DNA from: Desulfatitalea tepidiphila
GTDB taxonomy: Bacteria; Desulfobacterota; Desulfobacteria; Desulfobacterales; Desulfosarcinaceae
Reading direction: 5' to 3'
NCBI RefSeq assembly: GCF_001293685.1
Contig: NZ_BCAG01000001.1
Location: forward strand, 434,001-498,000
Length of the DNA stretch: 64,000 nucleotides
Shown: positions 8,169 to 16,608 of the stretch, piece after piece
Layout of the letters: every line of letters begins with the position of its first letter
Numbering within the stretch: position 1 is the first letter of the stretch
Notes under the pieces: model-generated
Database searches by the model: none
What the model saw: only the letters and a program-made list of their open reading frames with translations
Told to the model about the DNA's origin: nothing
Position numbers and translations under genes: made by a program

Positions 8169-9035
8169 ATGCGTCATGCCATTTTTCCCAAGAAGACCTG
8201 GGTCATTTTTGGAATTTTCGTTTCATTCGCCACCCTTGCGTTTGCCCGGGGGGAGTGTACCCAGATATATGGCGACGGTGCGGTCACCATTCGCCTGGCG
8301 ACAGGCAGCCCCGGTGAATTGGGGTTGATCGAGGTTCTGGCCAAGGCGTTCAACAAGACTCACGACACCCGCCTGTGTTGGAACAAGGCCGGTTCAGGCG
8401 CATCCTTGAAATTGCTGAAGGATAAAGCGGTCGATTTTATCATGGTACATGCACCGGCCGCGGAAAAGCAGGCCGTGGCCGAGGGATGGGCGACCAAGCG
8501 CCACCTGATCGGGTCCAATGAATTTTTCATCGTGGGGCCCGAAAACGATCCTGCCGGTATTTCATCTGCAACGAGCGCTGCCGACGCCTATGCCAGGATC
8601 GCCCGGGCAAAGGCCCCGTTTTTCTCCCGCGGCGACAATTCCGGGACCCATAAAAAAGAGCTGGCCATTTGGTCAAAAGCGGCCATCGAACCCTCGGGGG
8701 ACTGGTATCTGACGACCCTTACCTTCATGATGGCGACCCTGAAAATGGCGGATGAAAAGCAAGGATACTTCATGACCGACAGCAGCACCTGGGTGGCGGC
8801 CAGGAAGGAGTTGAAAAACTTGAAGGTTTTGTTTCGGGGCGACCCTTTCCTGATCAACACCTACCACACGCTGTGCCAACCTTCGGGCGCGACCCCCGGC
8901 CAGGCATTGGCGGCGGCTTTCATCGACTTCGTGATCTCTGACCAGGGTCAGAAAATCATCAGGGAATACGGCGCCGAATTATATGGCGAAGGCCTGTACA
9001 ACGATGCTGAATACGCCCGCCAGTACGATCATTGA
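8169..9035 (+). CDS. Tungstate/molybdate ABC transporter substrate-binding protein, TupA-like
   Basis: A 288-aa exported solute-binding protein. A Sec signal peptide (MRHAIFPKKTW, then hydrophobic VIFGIFVSFATLAFA) is cleaved near residue 27. The mature part shows the TupA/PBP_like_2 pattern: LATGSPGELGLIEVLAKAF, then DFIMVHAPAAEKQAVAEG, then SRGDNSGTHKKE. The family binds tungstate tightly and molybdate or other oxyanions in related members. ATG 8169 has a strong AGGAGG site; the open frame reaching 7917 lacks one. No TupB or TupC permease gene is adjacent, so it is an orphan here. Its place before MoSto-like, ModE-like and formate dehydrogenase genes fits metal supply to those enzymes. Confidence 0.82.
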   Translation: MRHAIFPKKTWVIFGIFVSFATLAFARGECTQIYGDGAVTIRLATGSPGELGLIEVLAKAFNKTHDTRLCWNKAGSGASLKLLKDKAVDFIMVHAPAAEKQAVAEGWATKRHLIGSNEFFIVGPENDPAGISSATSAADAYARIARAKAPFFSRGDNSGTHKKELAIWSKAAIEPSGDWYLTTLTFMMATLKMADEKQGYFMTDSSTWVAARKELKNLKVLFRGDPFLINTYHTLCQPSGATPGQALAAAFIDFVISDQGQKIIREYGAELYGEGLYNDAEYARQYDH

Positions 9036-9068
9036 CAGACCTGACCCCATCGGCAGCCGAGGTGACCT

Positions 9069-9821
9069 ATGAAAGCCTATATTGGTTTCGACGATACCGA
9101 CCATCACGATTCACCCTATGGCACCGGCAAACTGGTCCGATGGTTTGAGGACGAACTGCCCGAGGGGAGCCGGTGCCTGGGGGTTGTCCGCCAGCAGCTC
9201 CTGGTTTGCGATGCCATTCCCTATACCTCCCATAACAGTGCGGCCTGCATGATCGTGGAGATGGCCGACCCGGCACTCCTGGACGCTGTGATCGACCGTG
9301 CCGTCGATCATATACAAACCCATTCCCTCCCAGGAAGTGATCCGGGGTTGTGTGCGGCAGCGGACGGCAGCACAGACCTGGGGGACCTCATGGACTTTGG
9401 ACAGGCCTGCACCCATCGCATTGCCACTCAGAAGCAGGCCGTTCAGGCGGCGGCCAAGGTCCATCTGTCAGGCCACGGCGGAACCAGCGACGGCATCATC
9501 GGGGCGGCGGCGGCTGTGGGATTGACCTTGTCGGGCTGGTCGGGCCGTTTCGTGGAGTTGGGCCGACTGCGTGACTGGCCGGGGCAAACCACGGTCCTGG
9601 AATTGAGAGAGAGCGGCATCGATGTCGTGTCGGCCGATCGCGATACGCGGATACCGGCCCCGAGCGATACCGTCATCACCAAGGGCTGGCTGCGTCCCCG
9701 GCTCATTGCCCACCGGCCGGTTCTTTTCGTCTCCCCCAAGGGGCCCAATCTGTGGGAGAACATCCATGAAAAGCGCAAGAAAAACGGAACTCCCATAATA
9801 GAGGGCTCTCGCCTGAATTGA
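9069..9821 (+). CDS. TiaS-like (tRNA-Ile2 agmatinylcytidine synthetase N-terminal) protein
   Basis: A 250-aa protein starting MKAYIGFDDTDHHDSPYGTG, matching the IGxDDTDS opening of archaeal TiaS, with a later GGTSDGIIGAAAAVGL segment. Archaeal TiaS is roughly 420 aa and carries C-terminal RNA-binding and zinc domains that are absent here. It follows the TupA-like gene by 33 nt with AGGTGACCT just upstream, so co-transcription is likely. Bacteria normally modify tRNA-Ile2 with TilS, so a conventional TiaS role is doubtful. The kinase-like core may act on another small molecule. Function is left open. Confidence 0.65.
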   Translation: MKAYIGFDDTDHHDSPYGTGKLVRWFEDELPEGSRCLGVVRQQLLVCDAIPYTSHNSAACMIVEMADPALLDAVIDRAVDHIQTHSLPGSDPGLCAAADGSTDLGDLMDFGQACTHRIATQKQAVQAAAKVHLSGHGGTSDGIIGAAAAVGLTLSGWSGRFVELGRLRDWPGQTTVLELRESGIDVVSADRDTRIPAPSDTVITKGWLRPRLIAHRPVLFVSPKGPNLWENIHEKRKKNGTPIIEGSRLN

Positions 9822-9889
9822 TGCCGAGTCAGCCAGGCAAGGCACTTGCTTTCGGGCCTTAACCGGCTGCAATCATGCGCCGGAGCCGT

Positions 9890-10267
9890 TCAATTTTCTT
9901 TTTGCGATGCGTTTTGGAACGACGCGATAAATTTCAATAGCTTTTCCGCCTGGCTGTTCATGTAGTCGATCCAGTACGACAACACGTCCAAACCTTCCGG
10001 GGTAATCTGGTAGACCCGTTTGGCGGGACCCGCCCCTTCGGTCTCCCACTGCGACACGACCCAACCATTTTCTTCCAGCTCCCTTAAGTGGCGATAGATC
10101 ATGCCCGGCGGCGCCTGGCCTTCAACGAAGCCGAATTTGGATATCTCCTGGATCAGCTCATAGCCGTAGGACGCCTTGCTTTTCAGGGCCAGTAAAATAG
10201 AAGGCTGGATGTATCGCTCCGCTTTTTTCGATCCGGGGTGTCGGGGTCTTTTTGTATTTCTTGACAT
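9890..10267 (-). CDS. PadR-family winged-helix regulator
   Basis: A 125-aa protein with the PadR pattern: IQPSILLALKSKASYGYELIQEI (helix-turn-helix start), PPGMIYRHLRELEENGWVV (recognition helix and wing), RVYQITPEGLDVL (wing strand). The start is ATG at 10267, preceded by GAAGGAT; the longer open frame to 10567 runs through the promoter and the divergent gene and is rejected. It lies divergent from the 72-aa gene at 10343 with about 75 bp between, so it probably controls that gene, itself, or both. The ligand is unknown. It is tail-to-tail with the TiaS-like gene. Confidence 0.85.
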   Translation of the reverse strand: MSRNTKRPRHPGSKKAERYIQPSILLALKSKASYGYELIQEISKFGFVEGQAPPGMIYRHLRELEENGWVVSQWETEGAGPAKRVYQITPEGLDVLSYWIDYMNSQAEKLLKFIASFQNASQKEN

Positions 10268-10342
10268 AGATCCTTCAAGGATATATTTGTTTATAGAACA
10301 TATAAAATAGTTAGAATTAACCCTAACGGAGGCGAAACGGCC
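10268..10342. promoter_or_regulatory. Divergent promoter region between PadR regulator and 72-aa gene
   Basis: About 75 bp, AT-rich (GATATATTTGTTTATAGAACATATAAAATAG), separates the two divergent starts. It includes the inverted-looking TATATTTG...CATATAAAATA pair near 10281-10310, a plausible PadR operator overlapping one or both promoters. GGAGG at 10328-10332 serves the plus-strand gene. Operator assignment is inference. Confidence 0.45.
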
Positions 10343-10561
10343 ATGGCAACCAAAATATTTGTCCGCGAACGGCGGAAAATCGAACAAGGCGAAAAAAAGC
10401 CCAGATTTCGGGTGGTTGGCATCAGCGGCGCGGATGTCAAGGTCTATGTAAAGCACGTCCGCAAAAAAGAGCTGGACCAGATCAGCGCCGAGACCGGTGC
10501 GGAAATCATTTATTTGAAGGCCGGAAGGGGCGACCAGACCGGCGGCGAAAAACCAGACTGA
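10343..10561 (+). CDS. 72-aa protein of unknown function
   Basis: A small basic protein, MATKIFVRERRKIEQGEKKPRF onward, with the pattern VVGISGADVKVYVKHVRKKELDQI. It has no cysteine, signal peptide or membrane segment. GGAGG lies 10 nt before the ATG, the codon use matches the neighbours, and the frame is well separated, so I judge it real. It sits head-to-head with a PadR regulator and tail-to-tail with the MoSto-like gene. I do not recognise the family; a link with metal storage or PadR-controlled stress is only suggested by position. Confidence 0.6.
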   Translation: MATKIFVRERRKIEQGEKKPRFRVVGISGADVKVYVKHVRKKELDQISAETGAEIIYLKAGRGDQTGGEKPD

Positions 10562-10602
10562 TTTCACTGGAGCGGTTCAGGCTCTGCGCCCGGCTGCTTG
10601 TA

Positions 10603-11466
10603 TCAGTCTTCATCTTTGTAAATGATGGTGCCGACATGCTTGCCCTCGAGTGCATCCAGGATGTGCTCGGGGTGTCTTAACGCGTCGATGATTTGAAGCT
10701 CTTTCAGACACTTGGCGCGTTGCAACAAGGTCAATAGCGGGCGCTCGACGATCAAGTCGTCCAAATCCAGATCGATCAGTTCCCGCGCCGAAATGCGGCT
10801 GAAAAAAGGCAGGCCGGCACGCTCGGATTCGGGAACTTTTTTGGGGTCCCTGTCGAAGAGCCCCTTTTCATCCTTGAGAAATATCAACGAACGGGCACCG
10901 ATGTTTTCGGCCAGCAGGAACGCGCCGCAATCGGTGCGGTGTGGTGGTATGGATCCGTGCTCGGCGGGATGTTCAAAGAAACCATAGGGTGGAATGCCGT
11001 AGGTGATCGGCATGTATCCCAAACGGCAAAACATGGTCAACTGCTCCAGGTTATCGCCGTGACCGATTTTAACGCCGCCGTGTTTCGCCAATAGAACCGA
11101 GAGCATCTCCGCATTCTGCCAGGAGACTTTGTCGCCCAATTTGGAAAGGACACCGGTGGGCATTCCCAGATCCACGCCGATATTATAGACGTGCCGTGCC
11201 CGGGTGCCGCCCCCGGTCATGAGAAGAATCTTGTGTTTGTCCTTGGCCTTGATCAATGCGTCGAGGATCGGAAACAGCGCCTTGCCGCCGCGGTCCATGA
11301 TGCTCTGCCCGCCGATCTTGATCACATTGATATCCGGGTGCATGCGGAAGTATTCGGCTGACTCGGTCCGTTTGAGTAATTCCTTGCTCACCAACGACTC
11401 CCCCATCAGCGGCGAATCGATATGGAGTCTTCCCTTTTCCGGTTCTTCCTTTATTAATTTGCCCAT
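10603..11466 (-). CDS. MoSto-like molybdenum/tungsten storage protein subunit (amino acid kinase fold)
   Basis: A 287-aa amino-acid-kinase-fold protein closely resembling MosA/MosB of Azotobacter as I remember them: VIKIGGQSIMDRGGKALFP (about residue 44), LMTGGGTRARHVYNIG, PTGVLSKLGDKV, GSIPPHRTDCGAFLLAE and IFLKDEKGLFDRDP. MoSto subunits form an ATP-driven cage that stores polyoxomolybdate or tungstate. The ATG at 11466 has GGAAGGTGAAG upstream; a start at 11511 is also open. Azotobacter has an alpha-beta pair, while only one subunit gene is seen here, so a homomer or a distant partner is needed. Neighbours are TupA-like and ModE-like genes. Confidence 0.82.
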   Translation of the reverse strand: MGKLIKEEPEKGRLHIDSPLMGESLVSKELLKRTESAEYFRMHPDINVIKIGGQSIMDRGGKALFPILDALIKAKDKHKILLMTGGGTRARHVYNIGVDLGMPTGVLSKLGDKVSWQNAEMLSVLLAKHGGVKIGHGDNLEQLTMFCRLGYMPITYGIPPYGFFEHPAEHGSIPPHRTDCGAFLLAENIGARSLIFLKDEKGLFDRDPKKVPESERAGLPFFSRISARELIDLDLDDLIVERPLLTLLQRAKCLKELQIIDALRHPEHILDALEGKHVGTIIYKDED

Positions 11467-11896
11467 CTTCACCTTCCCGTTTTTGGTTTGATCCTTTGAT
11501 TTTAGCCACAAATGTTAAAACGCCGAATCAAAATATATCACGAGTGTTTGCTCGTCAAAGCGTCTGTTGGATTTTCAGGGAATCTAATTGAATGCCATTC
11601 ATTAAACCCGGCGTGGTTGGAACAGCTGGCCCTGGCCACCTGCCCCACCCACGCCTTCCATCTCCGTTGCCATGTGAATCATTCTTCAAAACAACTTTTG
11701 TAATGCATGCCCTCCGTGGTGATTCACATTGAGTTAGACCTCTGTTGGATTTGAAACGAAACATGTATCATCATTGACCCTGCGACGGGATCGCACACGG
11801 GATCATTTATGTAATAAATTCTCTTTATTCCTGGCGAATATGACCCTATAAAAGTTTTTATTCCCCTTTAACCCATCTGACAAGAAGGGTGATGCC
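11467..11896. other. 430-nt intergenic region between MoSto-like and ModE-like genes
   Basis: It holds the short family-A repeat (11592-11713, listed separately), then an AT-rich stretch (11760-11880) leading to the ModE-like gene with AGAAGGGTG before ATG 11897. No coding frame with support was seen. Confidence 0.5.
11592..11713 (+). repeat. Family A palindromic repeat, short copy (A3)
   Basis: About 122 bp starting ATGCCATTCATTAAACCCGG and containing CTGGCCCTGGCCACCTGCCC and CCACGCC. It matches the ends of the two long family-A copies at 34050-34308 and 58165-58420 but lacks their internal palindrome of about 130 bp, so it looks like a deletion derivative. It has the same orientation as the 58165 copy. 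Confidence 0.8.
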
Positions 11897-12304
11897 ATGA
11901 TCATCGATGCACTGGATGGTAACCGACAACCCGTGGTGCGCCTGCATTTGTGGTTGGAAACAGAGAATGGCATTTTTTTCGGCCTGGGAAGGCTGAAGCT
12001 TCTGGAACAGATCCAAGCCGGGAAATCCCTGAGCGGCGCGGCCAAGGCCATGGGCATGAGTTATCGCGCGGCCTGGGGAAAAGTGAGAAAAACCGAGCAG
12101 GTGTTGGGCGTCGCGCTGATCGAAAAAAAAGCCGGCAACAAAGCCGGGTACCAGATCACAGAAGCAGGTTCACAGTTGGTCGTCTGCTTCCGCCGTTGGT
12201 TCCGGGAGGTCGAAGCGTATGCCCTGTCTCGGGCCAAGGAACTGTTGCCATGTGACCCGATCGCCTTTGAAGAGCCTTCCGACGCAGATCCGTCACACGT
12301 CTAG
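11897..12304 (+). CDS. ModE-type winged-helix molybdenum-responsive regulator (DNA-binding domain only)
   Basis: A 135-aa protein with the ModE N-terminal pattern: ENGIFFGLGRLKLLEQIQ, SGAAKAMGMSYRAAWGKVR (helix-turn-helix), ALIEKKAGNKAGYQITEAG (wing). E. coli ModE adds two C-terminal molbindin domains that sense molybdate. They are missing here, so this single-domain version must sense metal through a partner or act constitutively. AGAAGGGTG precedes ATG 11897. It lies directly upstream of the formate dehydrogenase operon and beside a MoSto-like gene, so control of Mo/W enzymes is the likely role. Confidence 0.83.
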   Translation: MIIDALDGNRQPVVRLHLWLETENGIFFGLGRLKLLEQIQAGKSLSGAAKAMGMSYRAAWGKVRKTEQVLGVALIEKKAGNKAGYQITEAGSQLVVCFRRWFREVEAYALSRAKELLPCDPIAFEEPSDADPSHV

Positions 12305-12652
12305 AAAAAACCTGCGCACCAGACCGTTCGCCCCTGACGGCATCGCTCCCGCCGATCCATCTCACCAGCAGAATCGTGAGTAAAATTGCGTTACTGTATT
12401 TTAAAAAGACCTCGAATAGTTAACGGCCTTCGCATGATTTCGTATTTATGCTAAACATAACATATTAAATTATTTGATGTTTTTAGGTTTCAAGGATTGA
12501 CACTGCCGATGGCATTGTGTCAATTATGATATATCTGCTCGGGTTCCCCTGCACCTCCTCTTTCAAAATTCATTTCCACCGGCTCCACTATTTATAGATC
12601 ACGAAACCGGGCCCGGTCCTTTCGCCCTTCGGCCCTAAGAAAGGAGGCAGCC
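12305..12652. promoter_or_regulatory. Upstream region of the Tat-exported formate dehydrogenase operon
   Basis: A 348-nt non-coding region, AT-rich from 12380 to 12540. It contains the near-perfect inverted repeat at 12497-12523 (listed separately) and ends in AAGGAGG 6 nt before ATG 12653. The promoter position cannot be fixed by eye. Confidence 0.5.
12497..12523. promoter_or_regulatory. Inverted repeat, candidate operator before formate dehydrogenase
   Basis: TTGACAC-TGCC, GAT, GGCA-TT-GTGTCAA: the outer 7-bp and inner 4-bp arms are complementary, with a 2-nt asymmetry. It lies about 130 bp before the fdh start and 190 bp after the ModE-like gene. It could be a regulator site or an RNA hairpin; the factor is unknown. 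Confidence 0.5.
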
Positions 12653-15600
12653 ATGCAAGTCAATCGACGTGACTTTATGAAGGTGAGCGGGGCGGGAGTC
12701 GTCGGCCTGTCCATGCTCCAACTGGGCGTGGACGTCAGGCCCGTGCGGGCCTATGCCGACACGCTCAAGATCGAAGGCGCCAAGGAGGTCGTCACCATTT
12801 GTCCATTCTGCTCGGTGAGTTGCCACGTCATCTCCCATGTCAAGGACGGCAAACTGGTCAGCACCGAAGGCGACCCGGATTATCCCATCAATCAAGGCGC
12901 CCTGTGCGCCAAGGGCGCCTCCATGCTCTCCATGACCCGTAACGAGCATCGCCTGACCAAACCCCTTTACCGGGCACCGGGCAGCACCCGGTGGGAGGAA
13001 AAGAGCTGGGATTGGACCTTGGAACAGATTGCCCAGCGCGTCAAGAAGGTGCGCGACAAGGACCTGATCCTCAAGGACACCAAGGGCAGGACCGTCAACC
13101 GGCTGGAGTCCATGTTCTTCATCGGTACCTCGCACGCCGACAACGAGGAGTGCGCTGCGGCCCACCAGATGGCGCGCGCACTGGGCATCGTCTATCTCGA
13201 CCATCAGGCCCGTACCTGACACAGCCCCACTGTTGCGGCTCTGGGAGAGTCGTTCGGACGCGGGGCAATGACGAACCACTGGATCGATCTTAAAAACGCC
13301 GATGCCTTCCTCATCATGGGCAGCAATGCTGCCGAGCACCACCCCATCTCCTTCAAATGGGTCCTTCAAGCCAAAGACAAAGGGGCCGTGGTCATCCACG
13401 TGGATCCCAAATTTTCGCGCACATCCGCTCGTTCCAATTTTCACGTCCCCTTGCGGTCGGGCACCGACATCGCCTTTCTGGGCGGTATGATCAAGTACAT
13501 CATCGACAACGAAAAGTACTTCAAAGAGTATGTCGTCGAATACACCAACGCCTCGTTACTGGTGAACAAGGACTTCGGGTTCAACGACGGCCTGTTCAGC
13601 GGTTTTGACGCCCAAAAGCGCCAGTATGACAAAACGAGTTGGTCGTTCCAGCTCGATGGCAACGGGGTTCCCAAGCGCGACAAGAGCCTGCAGGATCCTT
13701 CCTGCGTGTTTCAGCTGCTCAAGAAGCACTACGCACGCTACACCCTGGACAAAGTTTCCGCCATCACCGGCGTTTCGGAAGAGAATCTGCTCAAGGTCTA
13801 CGAGGCTTACAGCGTCACAGGCACGGGCACCAAGGCCGGCACGGTGATGTATGCCCTGGGCTGGACCCAGCACACCGTGGGCGTGCAGAACATCCGATCG
13901 GCCTGTATGATCCAATTGCTGCTCGGCAACATCGGCATCCCCGGAGGCGGGGTCAACGCCCTGCGCGGCGAGCCCAATGTCCAGGGCTCCACCGACCACG
14001 CCCTGCTCTACCACATTCTGCCCGGCTACATGGCGACACCCATGGTCGACTGGCAGACTCTGGCCGACTACCACAAGGCCAACACGCCGGTCACCAAGGA
14101 TCCCAAGAGCGCCAACTGGTGGCAGAACAAGCCCAAGTACGTGGTCAGCCTGCTCAAGGGCTGGTATGGAGAAAAGGCCACCGCCGACAACGATTTTTGC
14201 TATGATTTTTTGCCCAAACTCGAAAAGGGCGTGGACTACTCCTACATGTATCTTTTCGATCAGATGTACCAGGGCAAGGTGCGCGGCGGGTTCATCTTCG
14301 GTCTCAACCCCATGAACACCCTGGCCAACTCCCACAAGGCACGCGCCGCCATGGACCGCCTGGACTGGGTCGTCACCTCCGAACTGCACCACAGCGAAAC
14401 CACCGACAACTGGCACCGGCCGGGCGTCGATCCCAAGTCGATCAAGACCGAGTACTTCCTCCTTCCCTCGGCGCACCGCATCGAAAAGGAGGGCACGATC
14501 AGCAATAGCGGCCGCTGGCTGCTCTGGCACCACAAGGCCATCGAGCCGGCGGGCGAGGCCAAAAACTTCGGTTTCATGCTCGTGGGGATGATGAACAAGA
14601 TCCGCGAAAAGTACGTCAAAGAGGGCGGCAAGCTGCCCGAGGCCGTCACCTATCTCGATTGGCCGGCGAGCTATGACGCCGAAGAGTGGACCCGCCGCAT
14701 CAACGGCTTCTTCCTGGCCGACGCCAAGGCTGGTAACAAAGAATACAAAAAGGGCCAGCTCGTGCCCAGTTTCGGCTTCCTGGCGGCGGACGGCACCACC
14801 TCGAGCCTCAACTGGCTCTATACCGGCAGCTTTACCGAGGAAGATGGCAACAAGTCCAAACGCCGCGATCCCAAACAGACGCCCATGCAGGAGAAAATCG
14901 GTCTCTACCCCAACTGGTCCTGGTGCTGGCCGGTCAACCGCCGCATCATTTACAACCGCGCCTCGGTGGACCCCAACGGCAAACCCTGGAACCCGGACAA
15001 GGCCCTCATCGCCTGGGAAGACGGCAAATGGGTCGGCGATGTGCCCGACGGCCCGTGGCCGCCAATGGCCGACGAGAAGGGCAAGTACCCGTTTATCATG
15101 CATGTTCATGGCTTCAGCCAGATCTTCGGCCCCGGCCGCGTCGATGGTCCTTTCCCAGAGCACTACGAGCCGGTGGAAACCCCGGTGTCTTCACATCCCT
15201 TCTCCGGCCAGCTGAACAACCCGATGTACAAGTTCGTCTCCAGCGACTTGGACAAACTGGCCAAGCCGGCCGATCCCGCCTATCCCATCGTGCTGACCAC
15301 CTACAGCCTCACCGAGCACTGGTGCGGCGGCGGGGAGACGCGCAATGTGCCCAACCTGCTCGAGGCCGAACCCCAGCTCTACGTGGAGATGAGCCCCGAA
15401 CTGGCCAAGGAAAAGGGGATTCAGAACGGCGACGGCGTGATCGTGGAGAACGTGCGGGGCAAGGTCGAGGCGATTGCCATGGTGACGGTCCGCATCCGGC
15501 CGTTCCAGGTCCAGGGCAAGACCGTGCACCTTATCGGCATGCCGTTCTGCTTCGGCTGGACCACCCCCAAATGCGGCGATTCGACCAACCGTCTCACCCC

Positions 15601-15691
15601 GTCGGTGGCCGATCCCAACACGACCATTTTTGAACTCAAGGCGTGCCTGGTCAATGTGCGCAAGGCTGCCCAGTTGACCGAGATCGCCTGA
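12653..15691 (+). CDS. fdnG: Periplasmic formate dehydrogenase alpha subunit, selenocysteine-containing
   Basis: Reading through the in-frame TGA at 13217-13219 gives a 1012-aa protein, the size of FdnG-type enzymes. A Tat signal is present (NRRDFMK, then a hydrophobic stretch to about residue 34). A [4Fe-4S] site has Cys50, Cys53, Cys57 and Cys85, followed by the bis-MGD domains. The predicted Sec is residue 189 in ART-U-HSPTVAALGESFGRGAM, the formate dehydrogenase active-site context, continuing into MTNHWIDLKNADA. The enzyme oxidises formate to CO2 using Mo or W. Gene callers would split it at the TGA into 12653-13219 and 13268-15691. The Fe-S subunit follows. AAGGAGG supports ATG 12653. 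Confidence 0.93.
13217..13219 (+). other. In-frame UGA selenocysteine codon of the first formate dehydrogenase
   Basis: The TGA lies at codon 189 inside the conserved active-site context. Homology continues in the same frame on both sides. The following 40 nt (CACAGCCCC...GTTGCGGCTCTG) resemble the bacterial SECIS region of formate dehydrogenase genes, where a hairpin must lie just after the UGA. The stem here is imperfect by eye. Confidence 0.9.
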
Positions 15692-15702
15692 CACTTGACT
15701 CC

Positions 15703-15721
15703 GGGCGGGCCGGTCCCGCCC
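15703..15721 (+). other. Hairpin between formate dehydrogenase alpha and beta genes
   Basis: GGGCGGG, 5-nt loop, CCCGCCC: a perfect 7-bp GC stem in the 53-nt gap, with no U-run. It may stabilise or differentially process the alpha and beta messages. The ribosome site AAGGAGG for the beta gene follows. Confidence 0.55.
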
Positions 15722-15744
15722 GTTGAACATAAGGAGGAAGCGCC

Positions 15745-16488
15745 ATGTCCAAGGCATTTTTCATAGATACCTCGCGCTGCACGGCCTGCCGCGGCTGCCA
15801 GATCGCCTGCAAGGAGTGGAAGGAGCTGCCGGCCAATCCCACCAAACAACGGGGCAGCCATCAGAATCCACCCGACCTCAACCCCAACAACTACAAGGTC
15901 GTTCGTTTCAGCGAATACCTGGAAGACAATCGGATCCATTGGAACTTTTTCCCGGATCAATGCCGGCACTGCCTCGAACCGCCTTGCAAGGCAGAGGCCG
16001 ACAATTACGAAGAGGGCGCCGTGGTTCAGGACACGGCCACCGGCGCAGTTGTTTTTACGGATAAAACACGGAAGATTTCCGGCGAGGGATTCGAGAGCAT
16101 GCGCTCGGCCTGCCCCTACGATATTCCCCGCCGCGACCCGGCCACAGGCCTGATCAGCAAGTGCAACATGTGCCACGAGCGGGTCGTACGCGGCCTTCTG
16201 CCGGCCTGCGTCAAGGCCTGCCCCACGGGCGCCATGAATTTCGGCGAACGGGCGGACATGCTCCTCCTGGCCGAGCAGCGTCTGGCGGATCTTCGCAAGG
16301 ATTACCCCAAGGCGATGCTGGCCGACCCCGAAGATGTCAGCGTCATCTACCTGCTCGTCGACGCTCCCGAAAACTATCACGAAAACAGCGTGGCCCATCG
16401 ATTCCAGCCGCCCATGGACCGCAAGATATTCCTTTCCATGCTGGGACGTCCGCTGCGCAGAAGCGTTGGCGCCATCCTCAAACTCTGA
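15745..16488 (+). CDS. Formate dehydrogenase beta subunit, four-cluster ferredoxin-like protein
   Basis: A 247-aa Fe-S protein with four cysteine groups: CTACRGCQIACKEW (residues about 12-25), CRHCLEPPCK (about 73), SACPYDIPRR (about 118) and CNMCHERVVRGLLPACVKACP (about 135). This is the HycB/FdnH pattern that relays electrons from the catalytic subunit. Unlike E. coli FdnH there is no C-terminal membrane helix and no gamma (cytochrome b) gene follows. The enzyme is therefore probably a soluble periplasmic heterodimer like Desulfovibrio FdhAB, passing electrons to cytochrome c3 (inference). AAGGAGG precedes the ATG. It would be carried out by Tat with the alpha subunit. Confidence 0.9.
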   Translation: MSKAFFIDTSRCTACRGCQIACKEWKELPANPTKQRGSHQNPPDLNPNNYKVVRFSEYLEDNRIHWNFFPDQCRHCLEPPCKAEADNYEEGAVVQDTATGAVVFTDKTRKISGEGFESMRSACPYDIPRRDPATGLISKCNMCHERVVRGLLPACVKACPTGAMNFGERADMLLLAEQRLADLRKDYPKAMLADPEDVSVIYLLVDAPENYHENSVAHRFQPPMDRKIFLSMLGRPLRRSVGAILKL

Positions 16489-16542
16489 GACGGCGGGCCT
16501 CGTCCGGTGTGATTCTCCGGGCAAGGCCTGTGTCGTCTTTCA

Positions 16543-16591
16543 GGTCATGCCCTGGGGGGCCCGTTCAAGTGCGGGCCGCCGGGGCATGACC
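16543..16591 (+). other. Long hairpin between formate dehydrogenase beta gene and fdhE
   Basis: GGTCATGCCC pairs perfectly with GGGCATGACC, and an inner GGCCCG pairs with CGGGCC around an 8-nt loop. It lacks a U-tract, so attenuation, processing or mRNA protection is more likely than termination. Confidence 0.55.
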
Positions 16592-16608
16592 GTCGCAAAG
16601 GAGCCGCC

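Noticed and set aside
13556-15163. A 535-aa minus-strand frame inside the first formate dehydrogenase
   Set aside because: Antisense shadow; no family signal.
13268-15691. A separate gene starting at an internal Met of the first formate dehydrogenase
   Set aside because: It is the same frame as the upstream part, split only by the Sec UGA; active-site homology spans the stop.
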